Origin: Acinetobacter wuhouensis | GTDB lineage: Bacteria; Pseudomonadota; Gammaproteobacteria; Pseudomonadales; Moraxellaceae | Assembly (NCBI RefSeq): GCF_001696605.3 | Contig: NZ_CP031716.1 | Coordinates: 930,001-994,000 of the forward strand | Direction: 5' to 3' | DNA: 64,000 bases | In this document: positions 18,489-28,179 of the stretch, piece after piece | How the letters are laid out: each line of letters starts with the position of its first letter | Numbering within the stretch: position 1 is the stretch's first letter | Program-made: the position numbers and the translations under genes | The notes under the pieces: model-generated | What the model saw: only the letters and a program-made list of their open reading frames with translations | Database searches by the model: none | What the model was told of the DNA's origin: nothing

Positions 18489-18540
18489 GAGTACAATTCT
18501 TTACGATTAATTTTTAAAAATAAGTTTAACTGATCAAATA

Positions 18541-18855
18541 TTATTCAATCACACGTGGAACGAGGTACAAACCGTCCTGAATAGCAGGGGCAACGGCTTG
18601 ATATTCTTCACGATGGTTCTCTTCAGTCACCACATCAGGGCGAAGAGGTTGAGGGTTGTCAAAAGGGTTCTTTAGCGGCTCAACACCATCAGTATTGATC
18701 GCTTTTAAGCTCTCCATCATCCCTAAGATTTTATTTAAACTTTGAGCATATTCAGCAGATTGCGTATCATTAAGCGACAATCGAGCAAGATTGGCGATTT
18801 GCGATACAGTTTGTGCATTTAATTCTGCAGAATGCTGAGCATCTGAACTTGACAT
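18541..18855 (-). CDS. gatC: Asp/Glu-tRNA amidotransferase subunit C
   Basis: A 104-residue GatC, normal length, with VSQIANLARLSLNDTQ and the C-terminal PLRPDVVTEENHREEYQAVAPAIQDGLYLVPRVIE. GatC wraps around GatA and stabilises the complex. It is the first gene of the operon and is divergent from mreB, with both promoters in the 135-base gap. Confidence 0.95.
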   Translation of the reverse strand: MSSSDAQHSAELNAQTVSQIANLARLSLNDTQSAEYAQSLNKILGMMESLKAINTDGVEPLKNPFDNPQPLRPDVVTEENHREEYQAVAPAIQDGLYLVPRVIE

Positions 18856-18981
18856 GATGTCTCACCTAATCAGTTTTAAAAAAATTCAAAATATCGTGCG
18901 TTATAATAAGCGATTGACTTGTTCAAATCATCACATTTAGTTAAAGTTGCCATCTTGCGTCCATACTAAAGTTTAAACTGA

Positions 18982-20031
<1,050 letters not shown>

Positions 20032-20077
20032 ACTTTAGTAGATTACGATTTTAGTAGATTAAGTTAAGGACGAGGCG

Positions 20078-20935
20078 GTGCAACCGAATCTCTTTTCAAG
20101 ACAACCGCCATCTTTTCGCTCGTTCATCATTGCGGTGATCACTTGTTTTGTTGTGCTGTTTTTTAACTGGCGCATGCCACAAGTGGTTCAACCCGCAAGA
20201 GATGTCTTGTATGCGGCATATAATCCGATTTATGCCTTAGCAAGTTATCCTGTATTGTCGAAAGAATGGCTGAATCAACAAACCAAATCTGAAGCTCAAT
20301 TGCGTCGTGAAAATACCTCGATGCAAGCTGAACTGCTTCAAGCGCAAGTGCGTCTGCAAAAACTCTCAGAACTCTCAGCTGAAAATACCCGACTTCGTGG
20401 ATTACTCGATACGCCATTGATTATTGATGGACGTATGGAGATTGCTGAAGTCATAGGGACAGATGCTGATCCTTTACGTCATATCATTATCATCAACCGT
20501 GGTGCAGCGAGTCAGCTAAAAGTGGGTCAAACTGTTTTAGATGATAAAGGGATCATGGGGCAAGTCATTAATGTATATCCGCATAGTAGTCGTGTGATGT
20601 TATTGTCAGATAAAGAGCACTCTTTATCTGTACGCTTAGAAAGCTCTGGTATGCGCGCGATTGTGACAGGTACAGGTGATTTGGGGCATTTGAAAATGGA
20701 ATATGTTCCAACCAGTGCCAATATTAAAGTAGGGGATAAGGTGTATAGTTCTGGTTTAGGACAGCATTTCCCTGCAGGGTACTTAGTCGGTTCGGTTTCA
20801 AAAGTGATGCGTCATAATACGGGTGAATTTGCTCAAATTGATGTTGTTCCTGCTGCACAGTTGGCAGGTGGTCATCATGTCGTTGTACTGTTTTCCGATT
20901 CACTAGCGATGGAGCAGCCAAATGTTGATCGCTAA
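20078..20935 (+). CDS. mreC: Rod-shape-determining protein MreC
   Basis: A 285-residue MreC: one N-terminal transmembrane helix (about residues 15-33), a coiled coil rich in Leu, Gln and Arg (residues 70-108) and the periplasmic beta domain with VIGTDADPLRHIIIINRG and VYSSGLGQHFPAGYLVG. It links MreB with PBP2 in the elongasome. GTG start after AAGGACGAGG. Its 3' end overlaps mreD by 14 bases. Confidence 0.95.
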   Translation: MQPNLFSRQPPSFRSFIIAVITCFVVLFFNWRMPQVVQPARDVLYAAYNPIYALASYPVLSKEWLNQQTKSEAQLRRENTSMQAELLQAQVRLQKLSELSAENTRLRGLLDTPLIIDGRMEIAEVIGTDADPLRHIIIINRGAASQLKVGQTVLDDKGIMGQVINVYPHSSRVMLLSDKEHSLSVRLESSGMRAIVTGTGDLGHLKMEYVPTSANIKVGDKVYSSGLGQHFPAGYLVGSVSKVMRHNTGEFAQIDVVPAAQLAGGHHVVVLFSDSLAMEQPNVDR

Positions 20936-21419
20936 GAAATTACCTTCAGAAAAGCAACGCAAAGATCCAATTTTCCTGATTGTGATTTCAGTGATTATTT
21001 GTTCTATTCTAGTGGTCTACCCAATGTCCTATGCTTTTGCGGGCTGGCGACCACTGTATATGCTGATGATCATGCTATTTTGGGTGCTCTGCCAACCGAC
21101 GTGGTGTGGGGTTTGGTTTGCGTTTACCATGGGCTTATTTACGGATTTATTGCTTGATGCCCCGTTGGGTATGAATGCATTAAGTTATGTATTGATTGCT
21201 TTTTTAACACGATATTTCATTCGCGAGCGCCGTGTACTGACATTTAGTAATCTATGGATTATTAGTATGTTCGCAATACTGGCGCATTTAGTATTTACTT
21301 TTATGGCGCAAGTGATGATCGGTGTACATTTTTCGCTTGCACGACATTGGCAACCTTTGGTTTCTAGTATTTTCTGTTGGCCAATTCTTTACTATTTATT
21401 AAAAAGATGGCGCATTTAA
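20922..21419 (+). CDS. mreD: Rod-shape-determining protein MreD
   Basis: A 165-residue membrane protein with about five helices, matching MreD (GLFTDLLLDAPLGMNALSYVLIAF is the conserved core). It completes the MreBCD complex. It overlaps mreC at the start and maf at the end, so the genes are translationally coupled. Confidence 0.92.
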   Translation: MLIAKKLPSEKQRKDPIFLIVISVIICSILVVYPMSYAFAGWRPLYMLMIMLFWVLCQPTWCGVWFAFTMGLFTDLLLDAPLGMNALSYVLIAFLTRYFIRERRVLTFSNLWIISMFAILAHLVFTFMAQVMIGVHFSLARHWQPLVSSIFCWPILYYLLKRWRI

Positions 21420-21973
21420 TTCTTGCTTCGAGTTCGCCTCGGCGTAAAGAGCTGTTACAACAAGTTGGGTTGGAATTTACAGTTCATAGCCCTGATATTG
21501 ACGAGTCTGTACTTGAAAATGAGCAGATCGAACAATATGTTCAGCGTTTAGCAAAAACTAAAGCGCAAGCAGTGTTAACATTAAAGCCACAGGGTACAGT
21601 CATCGCTGCAGATACCAGTTTGGTTTTTGCTGATCAGATTATTGGTAAACCTGAATCGAAACAACATGCTTTTGAAATTTGGACATTGTTGTCAGGTCAG
21701 ACGCATGAAGTACTCACAGGTGTTTGCGTTGCAAATGCTCAGCAGTTATTGAGTACTGTGGTTCGTACCGAAGTTGAGTTTCAAATACTCAGTCCTAATG
21801 ATATGGAAGAATATTGGGCAACGGGCGAACCAATAGGTAAAGCGGGTGCGTATGCAATACAAGGTATTGCAGCAAAATTTGTGACCCGTATGAATGGTAG
21901 TTATAGTAATGTGGTAGGGCTACCATTACATGAAACAATACAGTTACTTGATCGTCTAGATCAACGCAGTTGA
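21407..21973 (+). CDS. maf: Maf-family nucleoside triphosphate pyrophosphatase
   Basis: A 188-residue Maf protein, starting at the ATG 21407 (MAHLILASSSPRRKELL) inside the end of mreD. ASSSPRRKELL, AADTSLVFADQIIGKP and SYSNVVGLPL are the three family motifs. It hydrolyses non-canonical or specific NTPs (dTTP/UTP in the YhdE group) and is linked to septum control. Sits between mreD and rng as in many proteobacteria. Confidence 0.93.
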   Translation: MAHLILASSSPRRKELLQQVGLEFTVHSPDIDESVLENEQIEQYVQRLAKTKAQAVLTLKPQGTVIAADTSLVFADQIIGKPESKQHAFEIWTLLSGQTHEVLTGVCVANAQQLLSTVVRTEVEFQILSPNDMEEYWATGEPIGKAGAYAIQGIAAKFVTRMNGSYSNVVGLPLHETIQLLDRLDQRS

Positions 21974-22024
21974 GGCACTAAATTAACTGCTGAAAAGAAT
22001 TTTTATAATGTTTTGAGTTTAGTT

Positions 22025-23479
22025 ATGTCTGACGAGTTATTGATTAATGTCACACCTATGGAATGTCGTGTGGCGTTAATTCAAAATGGGACGGTCAATG
22101 AGTTATTTGTTGAGCGGACTGTTAAACGTGGGTTAGTCGGAAATATTTACAAAGGCAAAGTGGTGCGTGTACTTCCTGGTATGCAAGCGGCTTTTGTGGA
22201 TATTGGTTTGTCTCGTACCGCATTTTTGCATATCAACGATATGGTTTGGCCACGTCACCAACCTACACCGAATGTATTTGAATTATTACAACCAGGTCAA
22301 ATTCTCACTGTGCAAGTGATGAAAGATATGCTGGGAACCAAAGGTGCTCGCTTAAGTACAGATCTTTCAATTCCATCTCGTTATCTTGTTTTGATGCCGT
22401 ATGGCAATCATATCGGTGTATCACAACGCATTGAGTCTGAAGAAGAACGTGATCGTTTACGTTCTATGATTGAGCGTATTCAAACTGAGCATAAATTACC
22501 AGGTTCAGTGATTGTCCGTACTGCGGCAGATGGTATAGATGAAGCATCGATTGCTCAAGATATGGCGTACCTTGCCAAGCTTTGGGAATATATTCAGAAA
22601 AAACAAAAAATTATTGCAGTGCCTTCTTTAATCTTTGAAGAACTTCCATTGCCACAACGTGTGATTCGTGATTTGGCAAATGAAGAAACCGCCAATATCT
22701 ATGTTGATTCACGTGAAATACACGGCAAGCTACAAGAGTTTGTGTGTGAATTTGTCCCAAGCATGCAAAGTCGTTTGCAACATTATCCAGGTGAACGCCC
22801 GTTATTTGACTTATACAATGTTGAAGAAGATATTCAAAAGGCATTGCAGACTCGCGTAGCGCTTAAGTCTGGTGGTTATTTGATGATTGATCAAACCGAA
22901 GCCATGACCACGATTGATGTCAATACGGGTTCATACGTCGGCGGACGTAGCTTAGAAGATACTGTGTTCAAAACCAATATGGAAGCAACACAGGTCATTG
23001 CTCGTCAGTTACGTCTACGTAATTTGGGGGGCATTATCATCATTGACTTTATTGATATGCAGGAAGCTGTGCATCGTGAAGAAGTGATGAAACAGTTTGA
23101 GAAAAATCTCGAACGTGATCATGCGAAAACCAAGATTACTCAAGTCTCTGAGCTTGGTTTGGTTGAAATGACACGTAAACGTACTCGTGAATCACTCGAA
23201 CATTTATTGTGTGAGTCATGCCCGACATGTCAGGGACGCGGATATGTCAAAACAGCTGAGACAGTATGTTACGAAATCTTTCGTGAAATACTAAGATATA
23301 CCCGTGCTTATGAATCTCAGAGTGGCTTTACTGTTATTGCGCATCCATCTGTGATTGATCGGCTTTTAACGGCAGAAGCCCCAGCTGTGGCGGATTTAGA
23401 GCATTTCATTCATCGTGTGATTAAATTCCAAGTGGAAAATTTATATACTCAAGAGCAATACGATATCATTTTAAGTTAA
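22025..23479 (+). CDS. rng: Ribonuclease G
   Basis: A 484-residue RNase E/G family endoribonuclease. The N-terminal S1 domain (VGNIYKGKVVRVLPGMQAAFVDIG), DNase I-like catalytic site (TTIDVNTGSYVG with its Asp, and IIIIDFIDM) and the zinc-link CESCPTCQGRG are all present. It lacks the long RNase E tail, so RNase G is the right call. It matures the 16S rRNA 5' end and degrades some mRNAs. ATG at 22025 preferred; an in-frame TTG lies 12 bases upstream. Confidence 0.95.
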   Translation: MSDELLINVTPMECRVALIQNGTVNELFVERTVKRGLVGNIYKGKVVRVLPGMQAAFVDIGLSRTAFLHINDMVWPRHQPTPNVFELLQPGQILTVQVMKDMLGTKGARLSTDLSIPSRYLVLMPYGNHIGVSQRIESEEERDRLRSMIERIQTEHKLPGSVIVRTAADGIDEASIAQDMAYLAKLWEYIQKKQKIIAVPSLIFEELPLPQRVIRDLANEETANIYVDSREIHGKLQEFVCEFVPSMQSRLQHYPGERPLFDLYNVEEDIQKALQTRVALKSGGYLMIDQTEAMTTIDVNTGSYVGGRSLEDTVFKTNMEATQVIARQLRLRNLGGIIIIDFIDMQEAVHREEVMKQFEKNLERDHAKTKITQVSELGLVEMTRKRTRESLEHLLCESCPTCQGRGYVKTAETVCYEIFREILRYTRAYESQSGFTVIAHPSVIDRLLTAEAPAVADLEHFIHRVIKFQVENLYTQEQYDIILS

Positions 23480-23482
23480 AAT

Positions 23483-23532
23483 TGTAACAGGATGTCGTTA
23501 AACAGTTGTTACATCTGAAATTTTACTTTCAG
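23483..23532 (+). other. Two hairpins between rng and the PA1571-type gene
   Basis: TGTAACA (23483-23489) faces TGTTACA (23507-23513), and CTGAAA (23515-23520) faces TTTCAG (23527-23532) right after. Neither is followed by a run of T, so they are not standard terminators. They may form a leader or an mRNA 3' structure of rng. Confidence 0.45.
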
Positions 23533-23609
23533 CGTTGATTTGACAATACTAAGACTAAAGGTAGCCAAAGACTTTCTCCCTTTAACAGTCTTAGCAAGTG
23601 AGGTCAATA

Positions 23610-23783
23610 ATGAGCGTAAGTGAACAATTAATAACTCGTGGTATCAAACATGTATTGGAAAACCAACCTAAAAATACATGTGTAATGTTGGATGACAATG
23701 GTCAAGAAATTAAAATCACCAAAGATATGGTGGTGAATGTTTGTCACCAATTACTGAATAAATGTCGTAATGTTAAAAATTAA
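23610..23783 (+). CDS. PA1571-type small protein of unknown function
   Basis: A 57-residue protein with ATG at 23610 behind a GAGGT ribosome site; an in-frame GTG upstream is less likely. The C-terminal half, CVMLDDNGQEIKITKDMVVNVCHQLLNKC, follows the pattern of the small PA1571 family of Pseudomonas and Acinetobacter (acid-G-x-E-I-x-I-T then helix with Cys). No function is known. It has its own strong terminator, so it is likely transcribed as a single short mRNA. Confidence 0.7.
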   Translation: MSVSEQLITRGIKHVLENQPKNTCVMLDDNGQEIKITKDMVVNVCHQLLNKCRNVKN

Positions 23784-23811
23784 GAGGCTAAAATAAGCCT
23801 CTTATTTTTTT
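23782..23811 (+). terminator. Terminator of the PA1571-type gene
   Basis: TAAGAGGCT pairs with AGCCTCTTA and is followed by a run of T. The stem begins inside the stop codon. Confidence 0.9.
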
Positions 23812-23903
23812 GTAGGATGTTTTATTTCAAAAGATCAAAAATTATAAAAATCTATAAAATAATATGCTCAATATTTATATTTAAAATTTAGCAAAATAAA
23901 AAA

Positions 23904-23927
23904 CAAAAGCCCTTATGAGGGCTTTTG
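23904..23927 (-). terminator. Terminator overlapping the end of atfA
   Basis: CAAAAGCCC pairs with GGGCTTTTG and is followed on the minus strand by GTTTTTT. The atfA stop codon (23913-23915) is in the loop, so the 5' arm encodes the last residues of the protein. Confidence 0.88.
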
Positions 23928-25355
23928 TGTTTGGATAGATTCTTCAATTACATTGTTGGTTTTCAATGGAATTTCAACTGGAGTTTGTTCAGATACCTGT
24001 GTTTTTTGAGGAATTAACTGCTCAAACTTTTGGATTTCATTTTCTAAATGCGTCAATAAATTTTGCAATTTAGGCAATGATTTACGGCAACCCGTCAATC
24101 CTACTTCCAATTTATCCAAATAACTGGTCATGGTGATGTTCAGTGCCTGTCCATCCAAAACAATAGATGCAGGGTAGAGTGCATCTAGTTTCGCACCATT
24201 CCAGTACAAAGGTTCACGAGGACCTGGTACATTGGAAATGATGACGTTGAAAGCTTGGTGTTTTGGTAATAGCCCCGATGCAATATTGACTCCGGCAGCA
24301 CCATATACAAAAGCACTGTAGTTTAAAATTTGATTTGAGGTCATGCGCTTAAAGCGATTTTTAGAGTTCTGTACACTACGTTGAATGATTTCTAAACGTT
24401 CTAAAGGTTGCTCTTTATGTGTGCCTAAATTTGCTAAAATCATGGTGATACGGTTACTCATGTCTGAGTCGTCATCACGTAAGGATGCTGGAACCATTGC
24501 GATGAGTGGTTTCTTTGGCAAGGCATTTTGAGTAATCAGATAATCACGGAGTGCACCAGAACAAACAGCCAAAACGACATCATTAATCGTTACACCCAGC
24601 GCTTTAGAAATATCTCTGAAACGATCTAGTTCAAACGATTGAGCGGCAAAGCGGCGTGAAGAACTGACACGTTGGTTAAACAGACTGCTCGGTGCTTGGA
24701 AAGTTGAAACATAGTCAGGGTTTTTGCCCATTTCTTTGAAAATGGTCTGACACAATTCCTGAGTCACTTTCGGAGCCGCTTCAACTTGTCCTTTGAGACC
24801 TTCAAAAACTTTCTTGATTTTTCCTAATTTGGTTTCTTTTAAACGCTTGGCACGTTTACCTTCTACACACCATGGTGGAATGATGGTCTTAGAATTTGAA
24901 TCTTTAGAGAATGACTTTTCGAGTAAGCGCATACCTGCAACACCATCAATCATGGCATGATGGATTTTGAAATACATGGCAAAGCGATTGCCTTCAATCC
25001 CTTCGATGATATGACAAGTCCATAAAGGTTTTGCACGATCAATCAAAGCACTGTGCTCTTGCGAAATATAGACCAATAATTCACGAATACGGCCTGGGTG
25101 TGGTAGGGCAATATGACGGAAGTGATGATCAATATCGAACTCTTCATCTTCATCCCAAAAAAAACCATTTAAGCGGTTATTAAAAGGTGGAACAGGGATA
25201 GATTTCGAATTACGAATATCAGCCACTAGATCTTGAATAAATGTAGATGGGGCATGGTCTGGAATTTGGAATAAGAATAATCCCCCCACGTGCATTGGCT
25301 GTTGGCGTTTTTCTAAATTTAAGAAAATAAAATCGATCGGGTGTAATGGGCGCAT
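23913..25355 (-). CDS. atfA: Wax ester synthase/diacylglycerol acyltransferase AtfA
   Basis: A 480-residue WS/DGAT enzyme very similar to A. baylyi AtfA along its whole length. It starts at the ATG 25355 (MRPLHPIDFIFLNLEKRQQP); the frame extends 13 codons upstream but that part is not conserved. The catalytic HHxxxDG motif is HHAMIDG at residues 132-138. The C-terminal domain carries NVPGPREPLYWNGAKLDALYP. The enzyme makes wax esters and triacylglycerols from acyl-CoA on the membrane or lipid droplets for storage. The last 25 or so residues are a Gln/Thr-rich tail beyond the conserved fold. Confidence 0.96.
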   Translation of the reverse strand: MRPLHPIDFIFLNLEKRQQPMHVGGLFLFQIPDHAPSTFIQDLVADIRNSKSIPVPPFNNRLNGFFWDEDEEFDIDHHFRHIALPHPGRIRELLVYISQEHSALIDRAKPLWTCHIIEGIEGNRFAMYFKIHHAMIDGVAGMRLLEKSFSKDSNSKTIIPPWCVEGKRAKRLKETKLGKIKKVFEGLKGQVEAAPKVTQELCQTIFKEMGKNPDYVSTFQAPSSLFNQRVSSSRRFAAQSFELDRFRDISKALGVTINDVVLAVCSGALRDYLITQNALPKKPLIAMVPASLRDDDSDMSNRITMILANLGTHKEQPLERLEIIQRSVQNSKNRFKRMTSNQILNYSAFVYGAAGVNIASGLLPKHQAFNVIISNVPGPREPLYWNGAKLDALYPASIVLDGQALNITMTSYLDKLEVGLTGCRKSLPKLQNLLTHLENEIQKFEQLIPQKTQVSEQTPVEIPLKTNNVIEESIQTQKPS

Positions 25356-25488
25356 AATTTTTGATGCCTCACTGCAAAAACTACAACAACTCATTCCTGA
25401 GTGTTGGATTGTTAGAATTATAAAACCTAATTGTAGTATAGATCTTTTTTATAGAGAAAATCCAAGCATTTTGATGAATGAATAGTAC

Positions 25489-25520
25489 AAAAAAAGTCAC
25501 TAAATTGAGTGACTTTTTTT
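25489..25520 (-). terminator. Terminator of cysH
   Basis: AAAAGTCACT pairs with AGTGACTTTT around a short loop, with T-runs on both sides, about 28 bases after the cysH stop. The minus-strand reading fits cysH. Confidence 0.9.
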
Positions 25521-25547
25521 TACCAAGAAAATTATTTTATCAGGCTG

Positions 25548-26282
25548 TTATTTTTTTAGGTTACCTGCATGTAAACCACACTCTTTGTGAGTTGCTTCTT
25601 CCCACCACCAGCGACCTTCACGTTCATGTTGGTTAGGTAGAACAGGACGTGTACATGGTTCACAGCCAATAGAAATATAACCTTTCTCATGCAGTGGGTT
25701 ATACGGAATTTCCATCATACGAATATAGTTCCAAACATCCGCACTTGACCAATTTGCCAAAGGATTATATTTAATCAATTGTTTGCCTTCACCCGAAAAA
25801 CCAGCATCAGCTTGAACCACTGGAATTTCAGTACGTGTGCCTGGACTTTGATCTTTACGTTGACCCGTAATCCAACCATCTAAAGTGGCTAACTTTTTAC
25901 GTAAGGGCTGAACTTTACGAATACCACAACATTCTTTATGGTCGTCTTGATAAAAGCTAAACAAGCCTTTTTCATTCACCAACTTTTGTACGGCATCAGA
26001 TTCTGGAAAACAGATCTCAATCTGAATGCCATAATGTTTGCGTACAGTTTCAAGAAATTGATAAGTTTCTGCATGCAAACGCCCTGTATCCAAACTGAAT
26101 ACTCGAAAGGGTTTACCGAGATTGTGTGCCATATCGATCAGCACCACATCTTCTGCACCAGAAAATGAAATCGCAATTTCACCTTGTTGAGAAAGTGCTA
26201 GCTCTAAAATTTCAGAAGGGGATTTATCAGCATATTCTGCTGCAAGTGCATCTACTTGATCAATTGTAGGAATAACAGTCAT
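25548..26282 (-). CDS. cysH: Assimilatory adenylyl-sulfate (APS) reductase, CysH family
   Basis: A 244-residue PAPS/APS reductase. The PP-loop [13 protein letters not shown] binds the nucleotide, and the C-terminal KECGLH holds the catalytic Cys. Two cysteine pairs, KECCGIRK and GCEPC, are the ligands of a [4Fe-4S] cluster, which marks the thioredoxin-dependent APS-reducing type rather than the cluster-free E. coli PAPS enzyme. It reduces APS to sulfite in cysteine synthesis. It stands alone, not in a cysDN or cysIJ cluster. Confidence 0.93.
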   Translation of the reverse strand: MTVIPTIDQVDALAAEYADKSPSEILELALSQQGEIAISFSGAEDVVLIDMAHNLGKPFRVFSLDTGRLHAETYQFLETVRKHYGIQIEICFPESDAVQKLVNEKGLFSFYQDDHKECCGIRKVQPLRKKLATLDGWITGQRKDQSPGTRTEIPVVQADAGFSGEGKQLIKYNPLANWSSADVWNYIRMMEIPYNPLHEKGYISIGCEPCTRPVLPNQHEREGRWWWEEATHKECGLHAGNLKK

Positions 26283-26635
26283 TTGTTGCCTCTGGCTATA
26301 GCTTGAAGCTAGGTTTACTTAAAAGTAGTCAACACTTTAAAAAGTATTTAAAAAATTAGTTCTCAAAAGATCTGTAAATTTAAGCATTTTGGCGAAAAAT
26401 AAGCCAATACGACTTTGTATGTATAAATGCTTTTGAATGTCATGCTATTTTAAAGTAAATAAAATATGCTTCTTAGCAGATTTATGAAAATACTTATGAA
26501 TTAAAAAGATTTAAACAGAGTCGAAATCCTCATTGATAAGTTTTCATTTGCTGAAGTATCAAAATCTTTCAGCATTTTTTTTAAACTTTAATGCTATGAT
26601 ACGCCAAAATTTACAACTAACATTTGGGAGAACCC
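26283..26635. other. Gap between divergent cysH and thrH
   Basis: This 353-base AT-rich gap carries the promoters of both genes and, unexpectedly, a plus-strand terminator hairpin at 26549-26582 just ahead of thrH. A TATGAT hexamer at 26595-26600 could be the thrH -10. No open frame of interest is seen. Confidence 0.55.
26549..26582 (+). terminator. Terminator-like hairpin upstream of thrH
   Basis: TGCTGAA pairs perfectly with TTCAGCA around a 12-base loop and is followed by eight T. It lies 54 bases before the thrH start, after the start of divergent cysH, so no annotated plus-strand gene precedes it within the gap. It could end a small RNA or act as an attenuator in a thrH leader. Confidence 0.7.
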
Positions 26636-27253
26636 ATGGAAATCGTATGTCTTGATCTTGAGGGTGTTTTGGTTCCAGAAATCTGGATCAATTTTGCTAA
26701 AAAAACAGGGATCAAAGAATTAGAAGCAACAACTCGTGATATTCCAGACTACGATGTGTTGATGACTCAACGTTTAAATATCCTAAAACAACATGGTTTA
26801 GGTTTAAACGATATTCAAGCTGTGATTGCAGACATGGGGCCTTTTGAAGGTGCAAAAGAGTTTGTGGAATGGGTGCGCACGCATTTCCAATTGATTATTC
26901 TTTCAGATACGTTCTATGAATTTGCTCATCCTTTGATGCAACAACTGGGTTGGCCAACCATTTTCTGCCATAAATTAGAAACTGATGAAAATGGCATGAT
27001 TACTGCGTATAAATTGCGTCAGCCTGATCAAAAGCGTGAAGCTGTGAAAGCACTTCATGGTTTGAATTATCGTGTGATTGCAGCAGGTGATTCGTATAAC
27101 GATACCACGATGTTGGGTGAAGCTGACAAAGGTTTCTTGTTTGATGCGCCTGAAAATGTGATTCGTGAATTTCCACAATTCCCACCGATTCATGGTTATG
27201 CAGCGTTGAAAGAGGCGATTCGTAATGCTTCTGTACGTGACATTCCAGCTTAA
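26636..27253 (+). CDS. thrH: Bifunctional phosphoserine phosphatase/homoserine phosphotransferase ThrH
   Basis: A 205-residue HAD-family protein. The nucleophile motif is DLEGVLVPE, with Glu in place of the second Asp as in ThrH. Motif II is the SDT of LIILSDTFYEF, and motif III is AAGDSYNDTTML. ThrH removes phosphate from phosphoserine and can pass it to homoserine. ATG at 26636 follows GGGAGA; the in-frame TTG upstream is weaker. Confidence 0.92.
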   Translation: MEIVCLDLEGVLVPEIWINFAKKTGIKELEATTRDIPDYDVLMTQRLNILKQHGLGLNDIQAVIADMGPFEGAKEFVEWVRTHFQLIILSDTFYEFAHPLMQQLGWPTIFCHKLETDENGMITAYKLRQPDQKREAVKALHGLNYRVIAAGDSYNDTTMLGEADKGFLFDAPENVIREFPQFPPIHGYAALKEAIRNASVRDIPA

Positions 27254-27307
27254 GCTTGGATGGTGAGAAAAGATGCTGAGGCGTAATGCTAGTTAGCTAA
27301 GAATTGT

Positions 27308-27431
27308 TGAATCCTCCCCCGACCCTCCTTTTTAAAGGAGGGAGCTTTCATTACTGAAAATCAATTTAGTCACGATAAGTTCCCCTCTTTTTTAAAGATG
27401 AGTAGCTAGGCTACGCAAGAGGTGAGATTTT
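27308..27431. repeat. C/G-rich palindromes with a TGAG/CGCAAG element, after thrH
   Basis: First palindrome: CCCTCCTTT facing AAAGGAGGG (27324-27343). Second: CCCCTCTT facing AAGAGGTG, with TGAG-TAGC-tag-GCTA-CGCAAG (27399-27419) at the tip. The same two-palindrome order occurs at 14551-14659. It lies between the convergent ends of thrH and tesA and could act as a shared 3' structure. Confidence 0.75.
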
Positions 27432-27516
27432 AGAAATTTTTCCAATAATTTTGCTTAACTAATCAGCATTACGCTGAAGCATCTTTTTTTTATATTTTTA
27501 ATTGCAAATAAATAAT

Positions 27517-28137
27517 TTAATCAATCAATGCTCCTTTAATCAACGGATAAGCATTGTTCAATAAAACTTTCTGCGCAGTTGCATTTGGATGAATTAAATC
27601 CTTTTGCATTAAATTCGGATGACCTGCCACGCCTTCCATAAAAAATGGATGCATTTTCACTTTATATTGCTGACTTAAAATCTTGTAATTATTTTCAAAA
27701 GCCGTGCTATAGGCTGTGCCGTAGTTTGGTGGAATCTTCATTCCCAGTAAAACTACCATTGCTTTACTTTTCTGACTTTGTTGAATAAGTTGTGCCAAAT
27801 TTTTTTGAATCATTTGCGGTGGCTGACCACGTAAGCCATCATTTCCACCCAGTTCGATGACCACTACATTTGGCTTATGGGTTTGTAAGAGTTTCGGCAA
27901 ACGTGCCAAAGCACCACTGGTGGTTTCTCCACTCACACTGGCATTCACGACTTTATGTTGTTTGGGAAAGTCTTGATTTAGACGTAATTGTAATAAATTC
28001 ACCCAACCCTGTTGCGGTGTGATGCCATAGCCTGCACTTAAACTATCGCCTACGATCATGATGGTTTTTGCAAAACTACTAATCGGCAATAGACAGATCG
28101 TGCTAAAGAATAAACAATGAGGGAGTTTTTTCATCAT
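27517..28137 (-). CDS. tesA: Periplasmic GDSL lysophospholipase/thioesterase TesA
   Basis: An SGNH hydrolase of 206 residues from the ATG at 28137, with a signal peptide ending SFA before KTIMIVGDSLSAGYG. The block I Ser (GDSLS), block III GGNDGLRG and block V DLIHPNA (Asp-His) are present. TesA hydrolyses acyl thioesters and lysophospholipids in the periplasm. It is divergent from ybbA, the same order as tesA-ybbAP in E. coli. The frame continues upstream; starts at 28134 and 28167 are also possible. Confidence 0.9.
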   Translation of the reverse strand: MMKKLPHCLFFSTICLLPISSFAKTIMIVGDSLSAGYGITPQQGWVNLLQLRLNQDFPKQHKVVNASVSGETTSGALARLPKLLQTHKPNVVVIELGGNDGLRGQPPQMIQKNLAQLIQQSQKSKAMVVLLGMKIPPNYGTAYSTAFENNYKILSQQYKVKMHPFFMEGVAGHPNLMQKDLIHPNATAQKVLLNNAYPLIKGALID

Positions 28138-28179
28138 TTTAAAATTTAACGATTTTTTGATTTGCATATAGGGTACTTT

